The position numbers and the translations under genes were made by a program. The notes beneath the pieces are model-generated. The model had not been told where the DNA came from, did not search any database, and saw nothing but the letters and a program-made list of their open reading frames with translations. From contig CP046174.1 in the NCBI GenBank assembly GCA_017161075.1, forward strand, positions 744,001 through 808,000: a stretch of 64,000 nt of DNA, given 5' to 3'. Below, in pieces: positions 17,755 through 27,201 of the stretch; within the stretch, counting starts at the first letter, position 1, and each line of letters opens with the position of its first letter. This DNA is from Erysipelotrichaceae bacterium 66202529 (GTDB taxonomy: Bacteria > Bacillota_I > Bacilli_A > Erysipelotrichales > Erysipelotrichaceae).

Positions 17755-19179
17755 ATGTCCTTATTTGAAAAAATGGATCCCTCCTTCTTTACCATACTGG
17801 TATCGAAGAACCGGGATATTTATGTTGATCTGCTTCTGCAGATTCATACGTGTATTTACCGTAATCAGACCATGAGCATGGAGCGCGCCCTGCTTCAGGA
17901 TTTACTGGAGGATTATGTACAGGATCGAAAATATGAAATCGACTTCCGGGAGGAAGCAGAATACAGTGATATAGAAAAAGAGCTTCGTCAGGAAAAGGAT
18001 GTGTATGGACGCGATATACAGTTTCTATTGCGGCTGTTTGAAAAGCATACGTGGATTCATGTTGATCTGCATATGGACACAATGAAAAAAATGGTATCCC
18101 TGCCATATCATAGCCGTGTGTTTATTTCCTTTGTGAATGATATTATCAAGGAACGAGAACAGATTGGTTATCTGATTCGTATTCATGCTTCCCTGAAGGA
18201 TATGGAAGACCCTGTGAAAATAGAGGATAGCTACCAGCATATCCGTAATGCCTATGCGGATTTCAAGGAGCTGATTCTGACACTGGAACAGACGAATGCA
18301 AGAATACGGGACTATTATGCAATTCAGGTGAAAAAGGCATCCACCAGAATTTATCATGATTTTTTTGATGTATACTATGGGGATATTGTAGAGGGTTATG
18401 TGTTTCCCACACTTGTCGAGGATAGCCTGAAGCGATTCAAGAATCCTGTCGCAACCATATTGGAAGCCCTGCTACAGGAAGAAGCTCTGAAAGAGAAAAT
18501 CGTTGACAGTGCTGTTAGTCATTACCGTGTATCCAGTCGGGATACAGCCAGAAAGCATATAGAGGATATGCTGTATTCCATGTATAACGATCTCTACATT
18601 GTGGAAACCCTGACAACACAGCTGGTAGACAGCGATGCAGGCTACCGTCGTCTCGCAAAACAGAAAATCATGTATCTGTGCAATAGTGATCAGGGATTAA
18701 AGGGAAAGCTTGTGGAGCTGCTGCATCATATGAAAGAAGAACCGCAGAAAATGTGTGATCTCGTTAGTGAAACAATCAATGCTCAGCAGACGCGTTATAT
18801 GGAACGTGATGAGGTGTATACCTTTCATCGGCGCACGCGCAGGGATGAGCGCGAGGTCATGACCTTTGCCTTTGAGGAGGGGACGCAGAATCAGGAGGAG
18901 CTTGAAAAACGCATTGGCTTTGACCGCTATTCCCGTTTTACCAGAGAAAGCATCTCCGCCTATTATGCGGAAAAGCTGAAGGGAGAAGCTTACGGTAAGC
19001 TGAAGGATATCGGTGTCAGAGATATGGATGACTATATCCGCTCCATTCTGGTCTATGTGTATGGACGTGATCGGAAGATGGATGTACATGCGACGCTGCT
19101 GCCCAATCATGAGGAGGGCATTACAGAGGGGAATTTTCAATATCCCAATCTGTTGATTAAAAGGAAGGAAACAAAATGA
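17755..19179 (+). CDS. jetA: Wadjet JetA (kleisin-like, DUF5716 type)
   Basis: A 474-residue α-helical protein that I recognise as the JetA/DUF5716 family, the MukF-like kleisin of the Wadjet SMC complex. It has no catalytic motif. A helical N-terminal winged-helix-like part opens with SLFEKMDPSFFTIL and a long helical middle follows. In Wadjet it links the JetC ATPase heads and recruits JetB. GGAGGTG lies 7 nt before ATG 17755. It overlaps jetB by 4 nt (ATGA), and jetB overlaps jetC by 65 nt, so the three are translationally coupled and probably made in fixed ratio. No jetD follows. Confidence 0.88.
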   Translation: MSLFEKMDPSFFTILVSKNRDIYVDLLLQIHTCIYRNQTMSMERALLQDLLEDYVQDRKYEIDFREEAEYSDIEKELRQEKDVYGRDIQFLLRLFEKHTWIHVDLHMDTMKKMVSLPYHSRVFISFVNDIIKEREQIGYLIRIHASLKDMEDPVKIEDSYQHIRNAYADFKELILTLEQTNARIRDYYAIQVKKASTRIYHDFFDVYYGDIVEGYVFPTLVEDSLKRFKNPVATILEALLQEEALKEKIVDSAVSHYRVSSRDTARKHIEDMLYSMYNDLYIVETLTTQLVDSDAGYRRLAKQKIMYLCNSDQGLKGKLVELLHHMKEEPQKMCDLVSETINAQQTRYMERDEVYTFHRRTRRDEREVMTFAFEEGTQNQEELEKRIGFDRYSRFTRESISAYYAEKLKGEAYGKLKDIGVRDMDDYIRSILVYVYGRDRKMDVHATLLPNHEEGITEGNFQYPNLLIKRKETK

Positions 19180-19844
19180 AAGTAGAACAACTGGATTTGA
19201 AGGATCGGGAGGAATTTGCCCGGATCGTGAATATACTTCTCGCAGAAAATTGTATCTATCAGTATGCGAAAATCAAGCAGTTTGAAAAGAAGGAGCGAAA
19301 TGCAGATTATGTATTTATCAATGATCACTGGGACTGCTTTGAAGAATATCTGCGCTTTGCGGGATGGCTGCTATATAAGGAACGATCTTCCTATATGGGA
19401 ATGATTTATCTTGTCAATGAACGTGAGGACTGCGCTTGCCGTTACCGTTTGACAAAGCTGGAAACACAGCTGCTGCTCATACTTCGCAATTATTATGAAG
19501 AGAAAATGCTGGAGCTGGATGCATCATTGACGATTCGTATTTCAGTCAATGAGCTGTTGCGGCTTTTGGTGGATGTATTTGCCATGGTAAATGCCAGACC
19601 GCCTATGCAGCAGGTGCATGCGGCATTGCAATCTTTGCAGAGACTGAATATTATTCAGAAATATGCACAGGGAGAGGAAGACCTGATCTGGGTGTTACCT
19701 TATATCACCTGTGTTCTGACACCAAAGCGGGTGGAGGAAATACTGATGAAGATACGAAATGAGGAAGGAGAGGAAGACGATGAAGCTGAAGCGGATGCTG
19801 CTGATCAACTGGCTGTATTACGAGAAAACGATTCTGAGCTTTGA
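19176..19844 (+). CDS. jetB: Wadjet JetB (MukE/KITE-like, DUF4194)
   Basis: A 222-residue protein matching DUF4194, the MukE-like partner of the kleisin. Two winged-helix-like halves are suggested by FEEYLRFAGWLLYKE with LTKLETQLLLILRNYYEE, and by QVHAALQSLQRLNIIQ with VLPYITCVLTPKRVEEIL. The C-terminus is very acidic (EEGEEDDEAEADAAD) and is encoded in the 65-nt overlap with jetC, so its composition partly reflects the other reading frame. It should bind JetA and DNA near the JetC heads. Confidence 0.87.
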   Translation: MKVEQLDLKDREEFARIVNILLAENCIYQYAKIKQFEKKERNADYVFINDHWDCFEEYLRFAGWLLYKERSSYMGMIYLVNEREDCACRYRLTKLETQLLLILRNYYEEKMLELDASLTIRISVNELLRLLVDVFAMVNARPPMQQVHAALQSLQRLNIIQKYAQGEEDLIWVLPYITCVLTPKRVEEILMKIRNEEGEEDDEAEADAADQLAVLRENDSEL

Positions 19845-22800
19845 GGATATCGTCTTTCTGAGCGGGAAAACCGGAGAGGGGAAGTCTGCCTTAATTGACG
19901 CCATGCAGCTGGTAATACTGGGGCGTACGGATAATTCCATTTTCAATAAGTCAGCAAATGATAAAACCACCAGGGATCTGATGGGTTATTTAAAAGGAAA
20001 ATATAAAGATGGTACCTTTAAACGCGATAAAGGAATGTTCAGCTCGCATTTGTGTATGGAATTTGAGGATGAAAAGCAGAATGTATATTGCTTTGGTATC
20101 GTGTTTGATGTTAGCGGGCCAACGCGAGGAGAGCTGGAGCACCGCTATTACATGATGAATCAGCCGATTCCCGAGCATTGCTTTATGGATGGGGGAACCG
20201 TGTTTGATATCCGGCGTATGAGAAAGCTGCTGGACAGCTTTCAGGATCGCAGCTGCCGTATGTTTACGACACATCTGGATTATAAAAACTATTTCCGTCA
20301 GCGGATGCTGATAAAGGATCAGCGTTTCTTTGATGTATTCAAGATGGCAGTAGCCTATACTCCGATGATGAATATCTCGGAATTTATTGTAAAGAATGTC
20401 TGTCAGGAGGAGGAAGACCTGAACCTGGAGGAAATGCAGGAGGAAATTAAGGATTACCGGCAGATGAAGGAACAACTGGAAACCGTTCGGCAAAAAAAGG
20501 AACAGCTATCCCTAATTCATGAGCAGTATACGGATATTTGCAGGGAACAGGAGCGTTTGGATACGCTGCGTATCGAGCAGGAGGCTGCAAAATATCACGG
20601 TATGGTTTTGGAGCATAAGGAAGCAGCTGCACAGTATGAAGCCTATACCAGGGGATATCAGAAGCTGATGCAGCAATCAAAGGAAACCGAGGAGCAGCGA
20701 AAGCTTGTTGAGAAGGATATGGAAGAACTGCGGGATGCCCGTAAGGATAATGAAGCAGATATTCTGGAGCAAAAGATACAGCATTATGTGGAGCAGCAAA
20801 ATCTTTTGAAAACGGATACGGCGGCTGTTCAGCAGCAGCTGATACGGAAGGGGGAAGTTCTGGAAGAACAGCTGGAGCAGCTGGAGGAAATCGAAGATTA
20901 TGAGGCATTACAGCTGGAAGCCTTTGATTTATCCGCCAAGAAGCTGGCCGTAAGAAAATCCATCCATGCGGCACAGCAGCTGTCAGCTTTTGATCTGGAA
21001 GCCTATCTTGAGCTGCAAACACAAATGCAGGAAATTGAGGAGCAGATAGCCTCTGTTCGCGGAAGTCTGCACAATACGCTGCAGGAAAAGAGGGAGGAGC
21101 TTGCCGCACTTCGCGCAAGTCGGCAGGAGCTGGAGGCAGGAAGAAAGACCTATCCCCAAAAGCTTCTTCTATTAAAGCAGGAGTTAACAAAGCGGCTGGC
21201 ACAGCAGGTTGGCAGACCTGTGGAGGTATGCATACTTGCGGATTTGTTCCGTATTGAGGATGAAAGCTGGAGAAATGCAATTGAAGGCTATATCCATAAC
21301 CAGAAGCTGAATCTGGTGGTGGAAGCAGAGTATTTTATGGATGCCTACCGTATTTATCGTGCGATCAAAGAAGAAAAAAACATACATACCTATTCCATTG
21401 TGGATATCGCCAAAGCAAAGCCAGGAAAACGCCCGGATGCGAAAACGCTGTATGACTGTGTTCATGTTGAGCGAAAGGATGTAGCGCCCTATGTGGAGTA
21501 TCTGCTGGGCAGGGTTGTCTGCTGTGAGGAAGAAGACACATTGCGAAGCTATCCGGTAAGCATTACCAGTGATTGTATGCTGTACAGCGGATATGCGGTA
21601 TCCCATATGAATCCGGCATTGTATCAGGTACCATTCATCGGCTCGGATTCCATTGAAAAGCAGCTGCAGGAAACGATACTGCAGATTCAGAAAAGTGCAG
21701 CGTCATGCAAAAAGCTGGAAGCAATCACACAGATATTACAGGCCGTGCACCTGCAGCAGATCATCAGTGATGACTTCATCCGTCAGTTAAAGGACGGCTT
21801 ACACAAGGCAAAGGATGTGGAAGCACTGGAGCACAAAATTAAAGAGCTGCGTGCTGCGCAGACACCGGAATCCTTGCAGGAGCTGCTGGTGCTGGATCAA
21901 AAGATTGAGGAAGCAAAGAAAAAGAAGAATGAGCTTTACATGCTGCAGGTGGAGCAGGGAAGCCGCCGCCACAGGCTGGAGGACGACATGAAGCTATGCA
22001 ATTCCCGCATACAGGAGCTACAGCAGCGTCTTCAGGAAGCAAAGAAACCGGAAAATGGCATACCGAATTCGATTGCGGCCGTCACGGCAGTGGATGCCAT
22101 ACGCAGAAAGCAGAAGCAGCTGGAGGAAGCACTGCGTGAGTTGAATAATCATATGGAACTGTCCAAGGTGGAACTGATTACGAAAAAAACACATTACAAC
22201 GATACCTTCCGCATTGCGTTGAATCCAAATTTTATGTGCGATGATTATGAGCGGGAGTATGAAAAGCATTCTGAAAATGTAGTAGAGGCATATATTGATA
22301 AATGTGCGCTTGCTGAGCAGAAGGCCTATGAATGCTTTCAGAATAACTTCTTCAGTGCCATTAACAGTAAGATTGAAAATGTACGGACACAGATTGACCG
22401 CCTGAACCGTTCCATCAGAAAGCATAAATTCGGACGCTCCAGCTATGAGTTCGTATGTACCTGTAATGAGGATTACCGGGAGTATTACAATCTGATTACC
22501 AATAAGGAGCTAAACGGTCACAATCTGTTAAATACAAAGGTATATGAGGAAAATGAAGAGCTCATTCATGAATTGTTTGATAAAATTTCCTCTCTTTCTT
22601 CCATGGAGGATCCGAAGAAATATCAGGAGCTGCAAAAAGAGGTACAGATGCTTTCACGCTTCACCACATATCTGAAGTTTGATATTCTGGATAATGGAAA
22701 TTCGCTGCGTGCAACGATTGGCTCCAGCTCCGGCGGAGAAACACAGACTCCGTTTTATGTCGCTGTGCTTGTTTCTTTATTCAGTGTATATGATGCAGGA

Positions 22801-23046
22801 AATGACGGATTGCAGCTGGCAATTTTCGATGAGGCCTTTGACAAGATGGATAATGAGCGTATAGAGGAGTGCATCTATCTGTTGAAATCACTTGGCTTTC
22901 AGGCAATCATCGTAACGCCTACAGATAAGATATCCAATCTGAGCAAGGTTGCGGATGCGACACTGATTGCGACTACGGATGAGAAAAACGGACAGCGTGT
23001 TTCCTCGGTTCAAAGATGGAGTCAGAAGGAAACCATAGCTGCCTAA
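19780..23046 (+). CDS. jetC: Wadjet JetC (SMC-like ATPase, MukB type)
   Basis: A 1088-residue SMC-like ATPase. The N-terminal head holds Walker A G29-KTGEGKS36. Two coiled-coil arms (~210-470 and ~640-860) flank a hinge-like domain (~480-640). The C-terminal head holds the ABC signature SSSGGE (~983) and Walker B LAIFDEAFDKMD (~1011), with VTPTDK as switch region. GGAGAGGAAG precedes ATG 19780. By analogy with Wadjet it would extrude loops on circular DNA. In defence, JetD then cleaves; no JetD is encoded next to this operon, so the outcome may differ. Confidence 0.9.
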   Translation: MKLKRMLLINWLYYEKTILSFEDIVFLSGKTGEGKSALIDAMQLVILGRTDNSIFNKSANDKTTRDLMGYLKGKYKDGTFKRDKGMFSSHLCMEFEDEKQNVYCFGIVFDVSGPTRGELEHRYYMMNQPIPEHCFMDGGTVFDIRRMRKLLDSFQDRSCRMFTTHLDYKNYFRQRMLIKDQRFFDVFKMAVAYTPMMNISEFIVKNVCQEEEDLNLEEMQEEIKDYRQMKEQLETVRQKKEQLSLIHEQYTDICREQERLDTLRIEQEAAKYHGMVLEHKEAAAQYEAYTRGYQKLMQQSKETEEQRKLVEKDMEELRDARKDNEADILEQKIQHYVEQQNLLKTDTAAVQQQLIRKGEVLEEQLEQLEEIEDYEALQLEAFDLSAKKLAVRKSIHAAQQLSAFDLEAYLELQTQMQEIEEQIASVRGSLHNTLQEKREELAALRASRQELEAGRKTYPQKLLLLKQELTKRLAQQVGRPVEVCILADLFRIEDESWRNAIEGYIHNQKLNLVVEAEYFMDAYRIYRAIKEEKNIHTYSIVDIAKAKPGKRPDAKTLYDCVHVERKDVAPYVEYLLGRVVCCEEEDTLRSYPVSITSDCMLYSGYAVSHMNPALYQVPFIGSDSIEKQLQETILQIQKSAASCKKLEAITQILQAVHLQQIISDDFIRQLKDGLHKAKDVEALEHKIKELRAAQTPESLQELLVLDQKIEEAKKKKNELYMLQVEQGSRRHRLEDDMKLCNSRIQELQQRLQEAKKPENGIPNSIAAVTAVDAIRRKQKQLEEALRELNNHMELSKVELITKKTHYNDTFRIALNPNFMCDDYEREYEKHSENVVEAYIDKCALAEQKAYECFQNNFFSAINSKIENVRTQIDRLNRSIRKHKFGRSSYEFVCTCNEDYREYYNLITNKELNGHNLLNTKVYEENEELIHELFDKISSLSSMEDPKKYQELQKEVQMLSRFTTYLKFDILDNGNSLRATIGSSSGGETQTPFYVAVLVSLFSVYDAGNDGLQLAIFDEAFDKMDNERIEECIYLLKSLGFQAIIVTPTDKISNLSKVADATLIATTDEKNGQRVSSVQRWSQKETIAA

Positions 23047-23699
23047 GGGCTTATGAGAGAACTACAGAATATGCTTATTTTTGCAGTATGTATGCAAATC
23101 CCTTAGCCGTTAATAGCTTGGGGTATGATTTTTGCTATTTTGCTATATATAAACGATTTTCTTATCTATGACAAGGTTACGATAGGACATGATAATTGCT
23201 GAAAGGTCTTCTGTATCTGCCGTTTTCCTATTTTGCTTAGACAGGGAATCTAGCGGATATATTGCCTCTGATATAGCATAGCTCCAATCTTACTGTATTC
23301 AGTTGACAGACAGTATCATAAACTATCCACCAAGATGGAGGAATGAACTTTCCTCTTTTCTTTTTGTCCATTATCCTATACAATGGAAGCAGAAGGTACT
23401 TATGTATAGCGGTTAGATAGCGGATGTTGCGCGATAGCGAAAAATATTCGGTACTGGCGATTTCGGTATGAAAGCAAAAGAGCTCTGCTTCCTGTATATT
23501 TAAAAAGCAGTTTTAGCTGAACGGATATTTCACCGGTGCTACAGAGCCTTTGATTTCCATCAGCACTTTCCTTCAGAAAACAAATAACTGTTATCATATG
23601 AATATCATGAGTGCAATTCAAAAACATACAGGATTGTGCAGGTTTACATTAGTTTTATCAGTAACAGAGAATGAGTGTGTCTCATCAGGAGGTAACCAT
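23047..23699. other. intergenic region downstream of jetC, no jetD
   Basis: About 650 bases with no frame resembling a TOPRIM or DUF3322/DUF2220 protein on either strand. It contains the hairpin terminator at 23338-23365; the rest is unassigned. Confidence 0.6.
23338..23365 (+). terminator. probable terminator of the jet operon
   Basis: GAGGAA (23338-23343) and TTCCTC (23350-23355) form a short stem followed by TTTTCTTTTT. It lies about 290 nt after the jetC stop. Confidence 0.55.
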
Positions 23700-23924
23700 A
23701 TGTATCATCAAGAATATGATAATGTCTGCTGTCCCAAATGCGGTAGTAGAAATCTGAGAATTATTGAAGAACGCAGTAATGAAAGCTATGATTTGCCAAG
23801 CGGCATTCTGGGGGCAATTTGTTTTGGCCCGATCGGTATGCTTTGCGGATTGTGCTGTGCTGATGGGGAACGGCGAAGAACCATCTGTATATGTAATGAC
23901 TGCGGTGCCAGATTTAACCGATGA
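23700..23924 (+). CDS. small zinc-ribbon membrane-associated protein
   Basis: A 74-residue protein with two CxxC pairs, CPKCGS near the N-terminus and CNDCGARF at the C-terminus, a zinc-ribbon arrangement. Between them runs a Gly/Ile/Leu/Cys-rich hydrophobic stretch (GILGAICFGPIGMLCGLCC) that could be a membrane segment. AGGAGG lies 6-7 nt before the ATG. Its stop overlaps the next start by 4 nt, so it is coupled to the DUF2085 protein. Function unknown. Confidence 0.75.
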   Translation: MYHQEYDNVCCPKCGSRNLRIIEERSNESYDLPSGILGAICFGPIGMLCGLCCADGERRRTICICNDCGARFNR

Positions 23925-24265
23925 AGGCACAGCGAATTTGGCTTTTTTTGATGCATCTGTTTTCTCATTCCTGCCATCAAAAGGTGGAGCGCAGCTTTTT
24001 TGTGCATGGCTACCAGTGTCCGGTCTGTGCCAGATGCTGCGGGGTATACCTCGGTTATGCCATCGGTATTTTCATGTGGGTTTGTTCCATAACATTACCC
24101 TTGTACATTTATGGAGGCTTCCTGCTGCTAATGCTTGCGGACTGGGGCCTGCAGGCGGCAGAAATACGGCCATCGACAAATTGCAGGAGGTTGCTTACAG
24201 GGACGCTTTGTGGTATCGCATTCCTTGGTTTATTTCGTGCCTGTATCATGACGGTGCTTAAATAA
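23921..24265 (+). CDS. DUF2085 family membrane protein
   Basis: A 114-residue membrane protein with the DUF2085 fingerprint: CHQK-x-ERSFFVHGYQCPVCARCCGVYLG, followed by two or three transmembrane helices. The HxxCHQ and CPVCARC residues look like a metal or redox site. Members are widespread in Firmicutes and Bacteroidetes and uncharacterised. Translation is coupled to the zinc-ribbon gene. Confidence 0.82.
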   Translation: MKAQRIWLFLMHLFSHSCHQKVERSFFVHGYQCPVCARCCGVYLGYAIGIFMWVCSITLPLYIYGGFLLLMLADWGLQAAEIRPSTNCRRLLTGTLCGIAFLGLFRACIMTVLK

Positions 24266-24321
24266 CAGCAGCCATTTGAATTCAAGGAAGCATCATCGTC
24301 TATAGGAAAAGGAGTACGGTT

Positions 24322-25143
24322 ATGATAAATGAAAAAAATGATCTGCGTACAAAAAAACGTTCAGATTTTCGCCTGATGCTGGGAGGCTGGTATTATACAT
24401 GGCGCAGATATATATCCTGGTATACCTCTGACAGAACGTTTGCCTTGAAATGTGAAAAGGAAACGTATCCCATTGTCTGTTTTTCCCATAAGAGTCTGCT
24501 GAAACGGAATCTTACAAAAGAGGAAGAAGTATATCAGGAAAATAAAGTAGTGAATCTGCGTCTGGCAGTGAAGCAGCTGGACAAGGTAATCATAAATCCT
24601 AAGGAGACATTGAGCTATTGGAAAATAATAGGGAAGCCGTCAGCGGCAAAAGGATATAAAAAGGGTATGATGCTGAAGGATGGTACGATTGTATACGGCA
24701 TTGGCGGAGGCTTGTGTCAGTTGTCAAATCTATTGTTCTGGATCACGCTGCATACACCGCTGGAGATTGTCGAACGGCATCGCCACGGTTATGATGTGTT
24801 TCCGGACGCTAACCGGACACAGCCCTTTGGAAGCGGTGCTACCTGCTTTTATCCCTATGGCGATTTGATGATCTACAATCCGAGTGAGCAGCCCTTTCAG
24901 CTATGTCTGCATGTGGGAGAAACATATTTGCACGGAGAATGGAGAATGCTTAATCCGTTAAAGGTGCATTATGAAGTCATTGAGCGTAATCATGAAATAC
25001 GCAGGGAATGGTGGGGTGGCTACAGCCGACATAACCAGCTCTATCGGCTCACACTGTCTGAGGAAGGAACGCTGCTGGAGGAAATTATGGTAGCTGAGAA
25101 TCATGCCATGATGATGTATCAGCCGTTACTGGATAGTCAGTGA
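24322..25143 (+). CDS. VanW family protein
   Basis: A 273-residue protein carrying the VanW core: TLSYWKIIGKPSAAKGYK, then GGGLCQLSNLLFW, then VERHRHGYDVFPD and FGSGATCFYPYGDL. AAAGGAG precedes ATG 24322. VanW is an accessory gene of some vanB clusters with no proven role in resistance, and homologues occur widely outside van clusters. No ligase or racemase genes are nearby, so this is not a van operon by itself. No signal peptide is obvious. Confidence 0.88.
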   Translation: MINEKNDLRTKKRSDFRLMLGGWYYTWRRYISWYTSDRTFALKCEKETYPIVCFSHKSLLKRNLTKEEEVYQENKVVNLRLAVKQLDKVIINPKETLSYWKIIGKPSAAKGYKKGMMLKDGTIVYGIGGGLCQLSNLLFWITLHTPLEIVERHRHGYDVFPDANRTQPFGSGATCFYPYGDLMIYNPSEQPFQLCLHVGETYLHGEWRMLNPLKVHYEVIERNHEIRREWWGGYSRHNQLYRLTLSEEGTLLEEIMVAENHAMMMYQPLLDSQ

Positions 25144-25228
25144 TACGCAGCAGCTGTATTTGTATAATGCGTAGGGAAATCGTGGACACCTATGCTGAAA
25201 TTACTGTTTTATGAGAGGAGGACGCTTC

Positions 25229-25687
25229 GTGCATAATTTTTTTAATAGATTGACATGTGATGGAAAAAATAGCGCTTTACCTTCGGAGGCTAATTACTTT
25301 GAAAAGCTGATTGGAAGCTGGAGCATTGAGTATATCGACTGTAAAACATTAAAGGTGCTGAAAGGGGAATGGCATTTCTCCTGGATTTTAGATGGAATGG
25401 CTATTCAAGATGTAATTCTATTACCTGGTTATGAATATGGAACTACGCTTCGTATCTATAATCCGGCTACCAATGCCTGGGATATCGCCTATGGCTATAC
25501 GGGGAAAATAATGCGGTTTGAAGCCAACAAGGTTGATAATAAAATCGTCCTTACCAATACAGAGGATGAAAGAAGAAAATGGGTGTTTGTTGAAATTGCG
25601 GATCAAAGCTTTCACTGGCAGGATGTTATGGTACAGGATGATGGCAGCTGGCAGGTCAATTATGATTTGCATGCCCGTCGAATCTGA
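25229..25687 (+). CDS. DUF1579-like lipocalin-fold protein
   Basis: 152 residues. The pattern FEKLIGSWSIEYID, WHFSWILDGMAIQDV and GTTLRIYNPATNAWDI alternates β-strands as in small lipocalin/FABP-like barrels (DUF1579-type). I start at GTG 25229, 7 nt after GAGGAGG; the in-frame ATG at 25211 contains that ribosome binding site. Such proteins may bind a small hydrophobic ligand; ligand unknown. Confidence 0.75.
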   Translation: MHNFFNRLTCDGKNSALPSEANYFEKLIGSWSIEYIDCKTLKVLKGEWHFSWILDGMAIQDVILLPGYEYGTTLRIYNPATNAWDIAYGYTGKIMRFEANKVDNKIVLTNTEDERRKWVFVEIADQSFHWQDVMVQDDGSWQVNYDLHARRI

Positions 25688-25769
25688 TATACTTCAGTAA
25701 ATTTCAGGCAGGCTGTGAGACAAGCCGGATGTGAAGACTGATTCAGCCAGAGCAGGAGGTAGATAAGGG

Positions 25770-26426
25770 ATGGAATATGCATTCGCGGAGCGTATATACA
25801 GACAGGGAAATCGTTATTTTATCAGAATTCCTTTCAATGTATATGAGAAATGCAATAAAAAAGGAGTTATTCCTGTAAGGGTTATGCTGGAGGAAGCTAT
25901 GTTTGAATGCAGGCTGATTCCAAAAGGGAGCGGCTTTTATGTGATTCCTGTTTCAAAGGCTGTCGCACATAGCATTACCTGTGACCGCGACATAAATGTT
26001 TCCTTTGAAATAATACCTGAGCTAACACGAATCAATCATGACAGTCCCTATACAATAGAAAATCCTATACGCAAAATTGACCATATAGAAAGGGTTACGT
26101 ATTCCAAAACAGGATATTGTGGACAATGCTGTATCGCTATGCTTACAGGACTGCCTGTGGAAGAGGTCATAGCTTTTATGCAGGCAAAGGCATGGCAATG
26201 CTCCTTTTCCAAGGTGATAGAGGCATTGAATTATTTTGGTATTGCGCATGAGGATAAGCTTACATATACGAATAAAACGGCATTTGTATTACCAAAGTGC
26301 TGCATTGTTACAGTACGGGGGAAGGAAAGAAACCATTTTGCTTTATATTATAAGGGAACGTTTTATGACACGATGCAGATTGATTTTGAGGATATTATCG
26401 GCTATTTGAAAATCGAAGCTGTGTAA
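25770..26426 (+). CDS. DUF1905 fused to a C39/papain-like domain
   Basis: A 218-residue two-domain protein. Residues ~1-85 match DUF1905, a small β-barrel (YFIRIPFNVYEKCNKKGVIPVRVMLE, then SGFYVIPVSKAVAHSI). Residues ~110-215 resemble a C39-like cysteine peptidase: the candidate nucleophile lies in YCGQCCIAMLTG, the candidate His in RNHFALYYKG, and an Asp in FYDTM. AGGAGG precedes the ATG. The fusion could be a peptidase or an inactive binding domain; C39 domains elsewhere mature bacteriocins, but no leader-peptide gene was seen here. Confidence 0.75.
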   Translation: MEYAFAERIYRQGNRYFIRIPFNVYEKCNKKGVIPVRVMLEEAMFECRLIPKGSGFYVIPVSKAVAHSITCDRDINVSFEIIPELTRINHDSPYTIENPIRKIDHIERVTYSKTGYCGQCCIAMLTGLPVEEVIAFMQAKAWQCSFSKVIEALNYFGIAHEDKLTYTNKTAFVLPKCCIVTVRGKERNHFALYYKGTFYDTMQIDFEDIIGYLKIEAV

Positions 26427-27201
26427 TATCATGTTATCTGGTAAGATATATCTATATTCATAATCAGAAAAGAGGGTTCATATGGTTACGTATATGTATA
26501 TAGGAATGCTTGAGAAAAGCTGGAGCTATCACAGACCAATAAAAAGGTAGTTATGGGGCATGTGAATCCCATAAGATGGCTAAACATTGATGAAATATTA
26601 GAAATCTGCGGTGTACGTTAAGGGAATCCAGGAATGGCAGGGATGTATACTCTGAAAACAAATAATTGCGAAGAAGCGAAAGTGCATTGTGAACAGGAAC
26701 CACTAATTGTTGGCGGTTATGTCAAGTATAAATTGATACCCTTACAGATAGCGAATCGAGAGAATAAGTATCTTCTGGGATGATTCGTGCAGGATTAAGC
26801 GTGAGGAAGCATGTTGATTTTGTACAAAGTTATTATCATAAAAGCACCTATACGAACATGGAGATTGAAAGATTAAGGGATTTAAAAGCTATTGGATATA
26901 GGTCAATGGGTGTTAAAATCTCTTTTTTGTTATACGCAAAAGTGAGTGAGAGCCTTATGACGATTATTTTTTTTAATTACTTTGCAGTATTTATGCCTGT
27001 ATACCATATAGTAATCTGAAATCCTTTCATGGCAGAAAAGGAATGGTATCAGTATCCTAATGACAAGGAAACGGATGCTTAACGAATGGAACGTGAAACG
27101 GAAATGCTTTAGTATTACAATTATGAAAGGTGAATGTAAGGGACATCCATGGCACAGAGCTGATGATTTTTTTATAATTTCATTAGAGATGAGGTGCTGG
27201 T
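26427..27201. other. decayed or non-coding region
   Basis: About 775 bases with several short overlapping frames and no clear gene. A 49-codon frame at 26634-26783 (MAGMYTLKTNNCEEAK start) touches a 79-codon frame at 26780-27019 by ATGA. Neither has a good ribosome binding site nor a recognised fold. They may be remnants of a gene that accompanied the following permease. Confidence 0.4.

Noticed and set aside
20447..21280. 277-codon antisense frame inside jetC, Pro/Ala-rich
   Set aside because: It is antisense to the coiled-coil region of jetC, where GAG/CTG/GCA codons generate open complementary frames; no start signal.
24322..25143. VanW-like gene as proof of a vancomycin-resistance operon
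   Set aside because: No vanH/A/X, racemase or D-Ala-D-Ser ligase is adjacent; VanW homologues are common outside van clusters.
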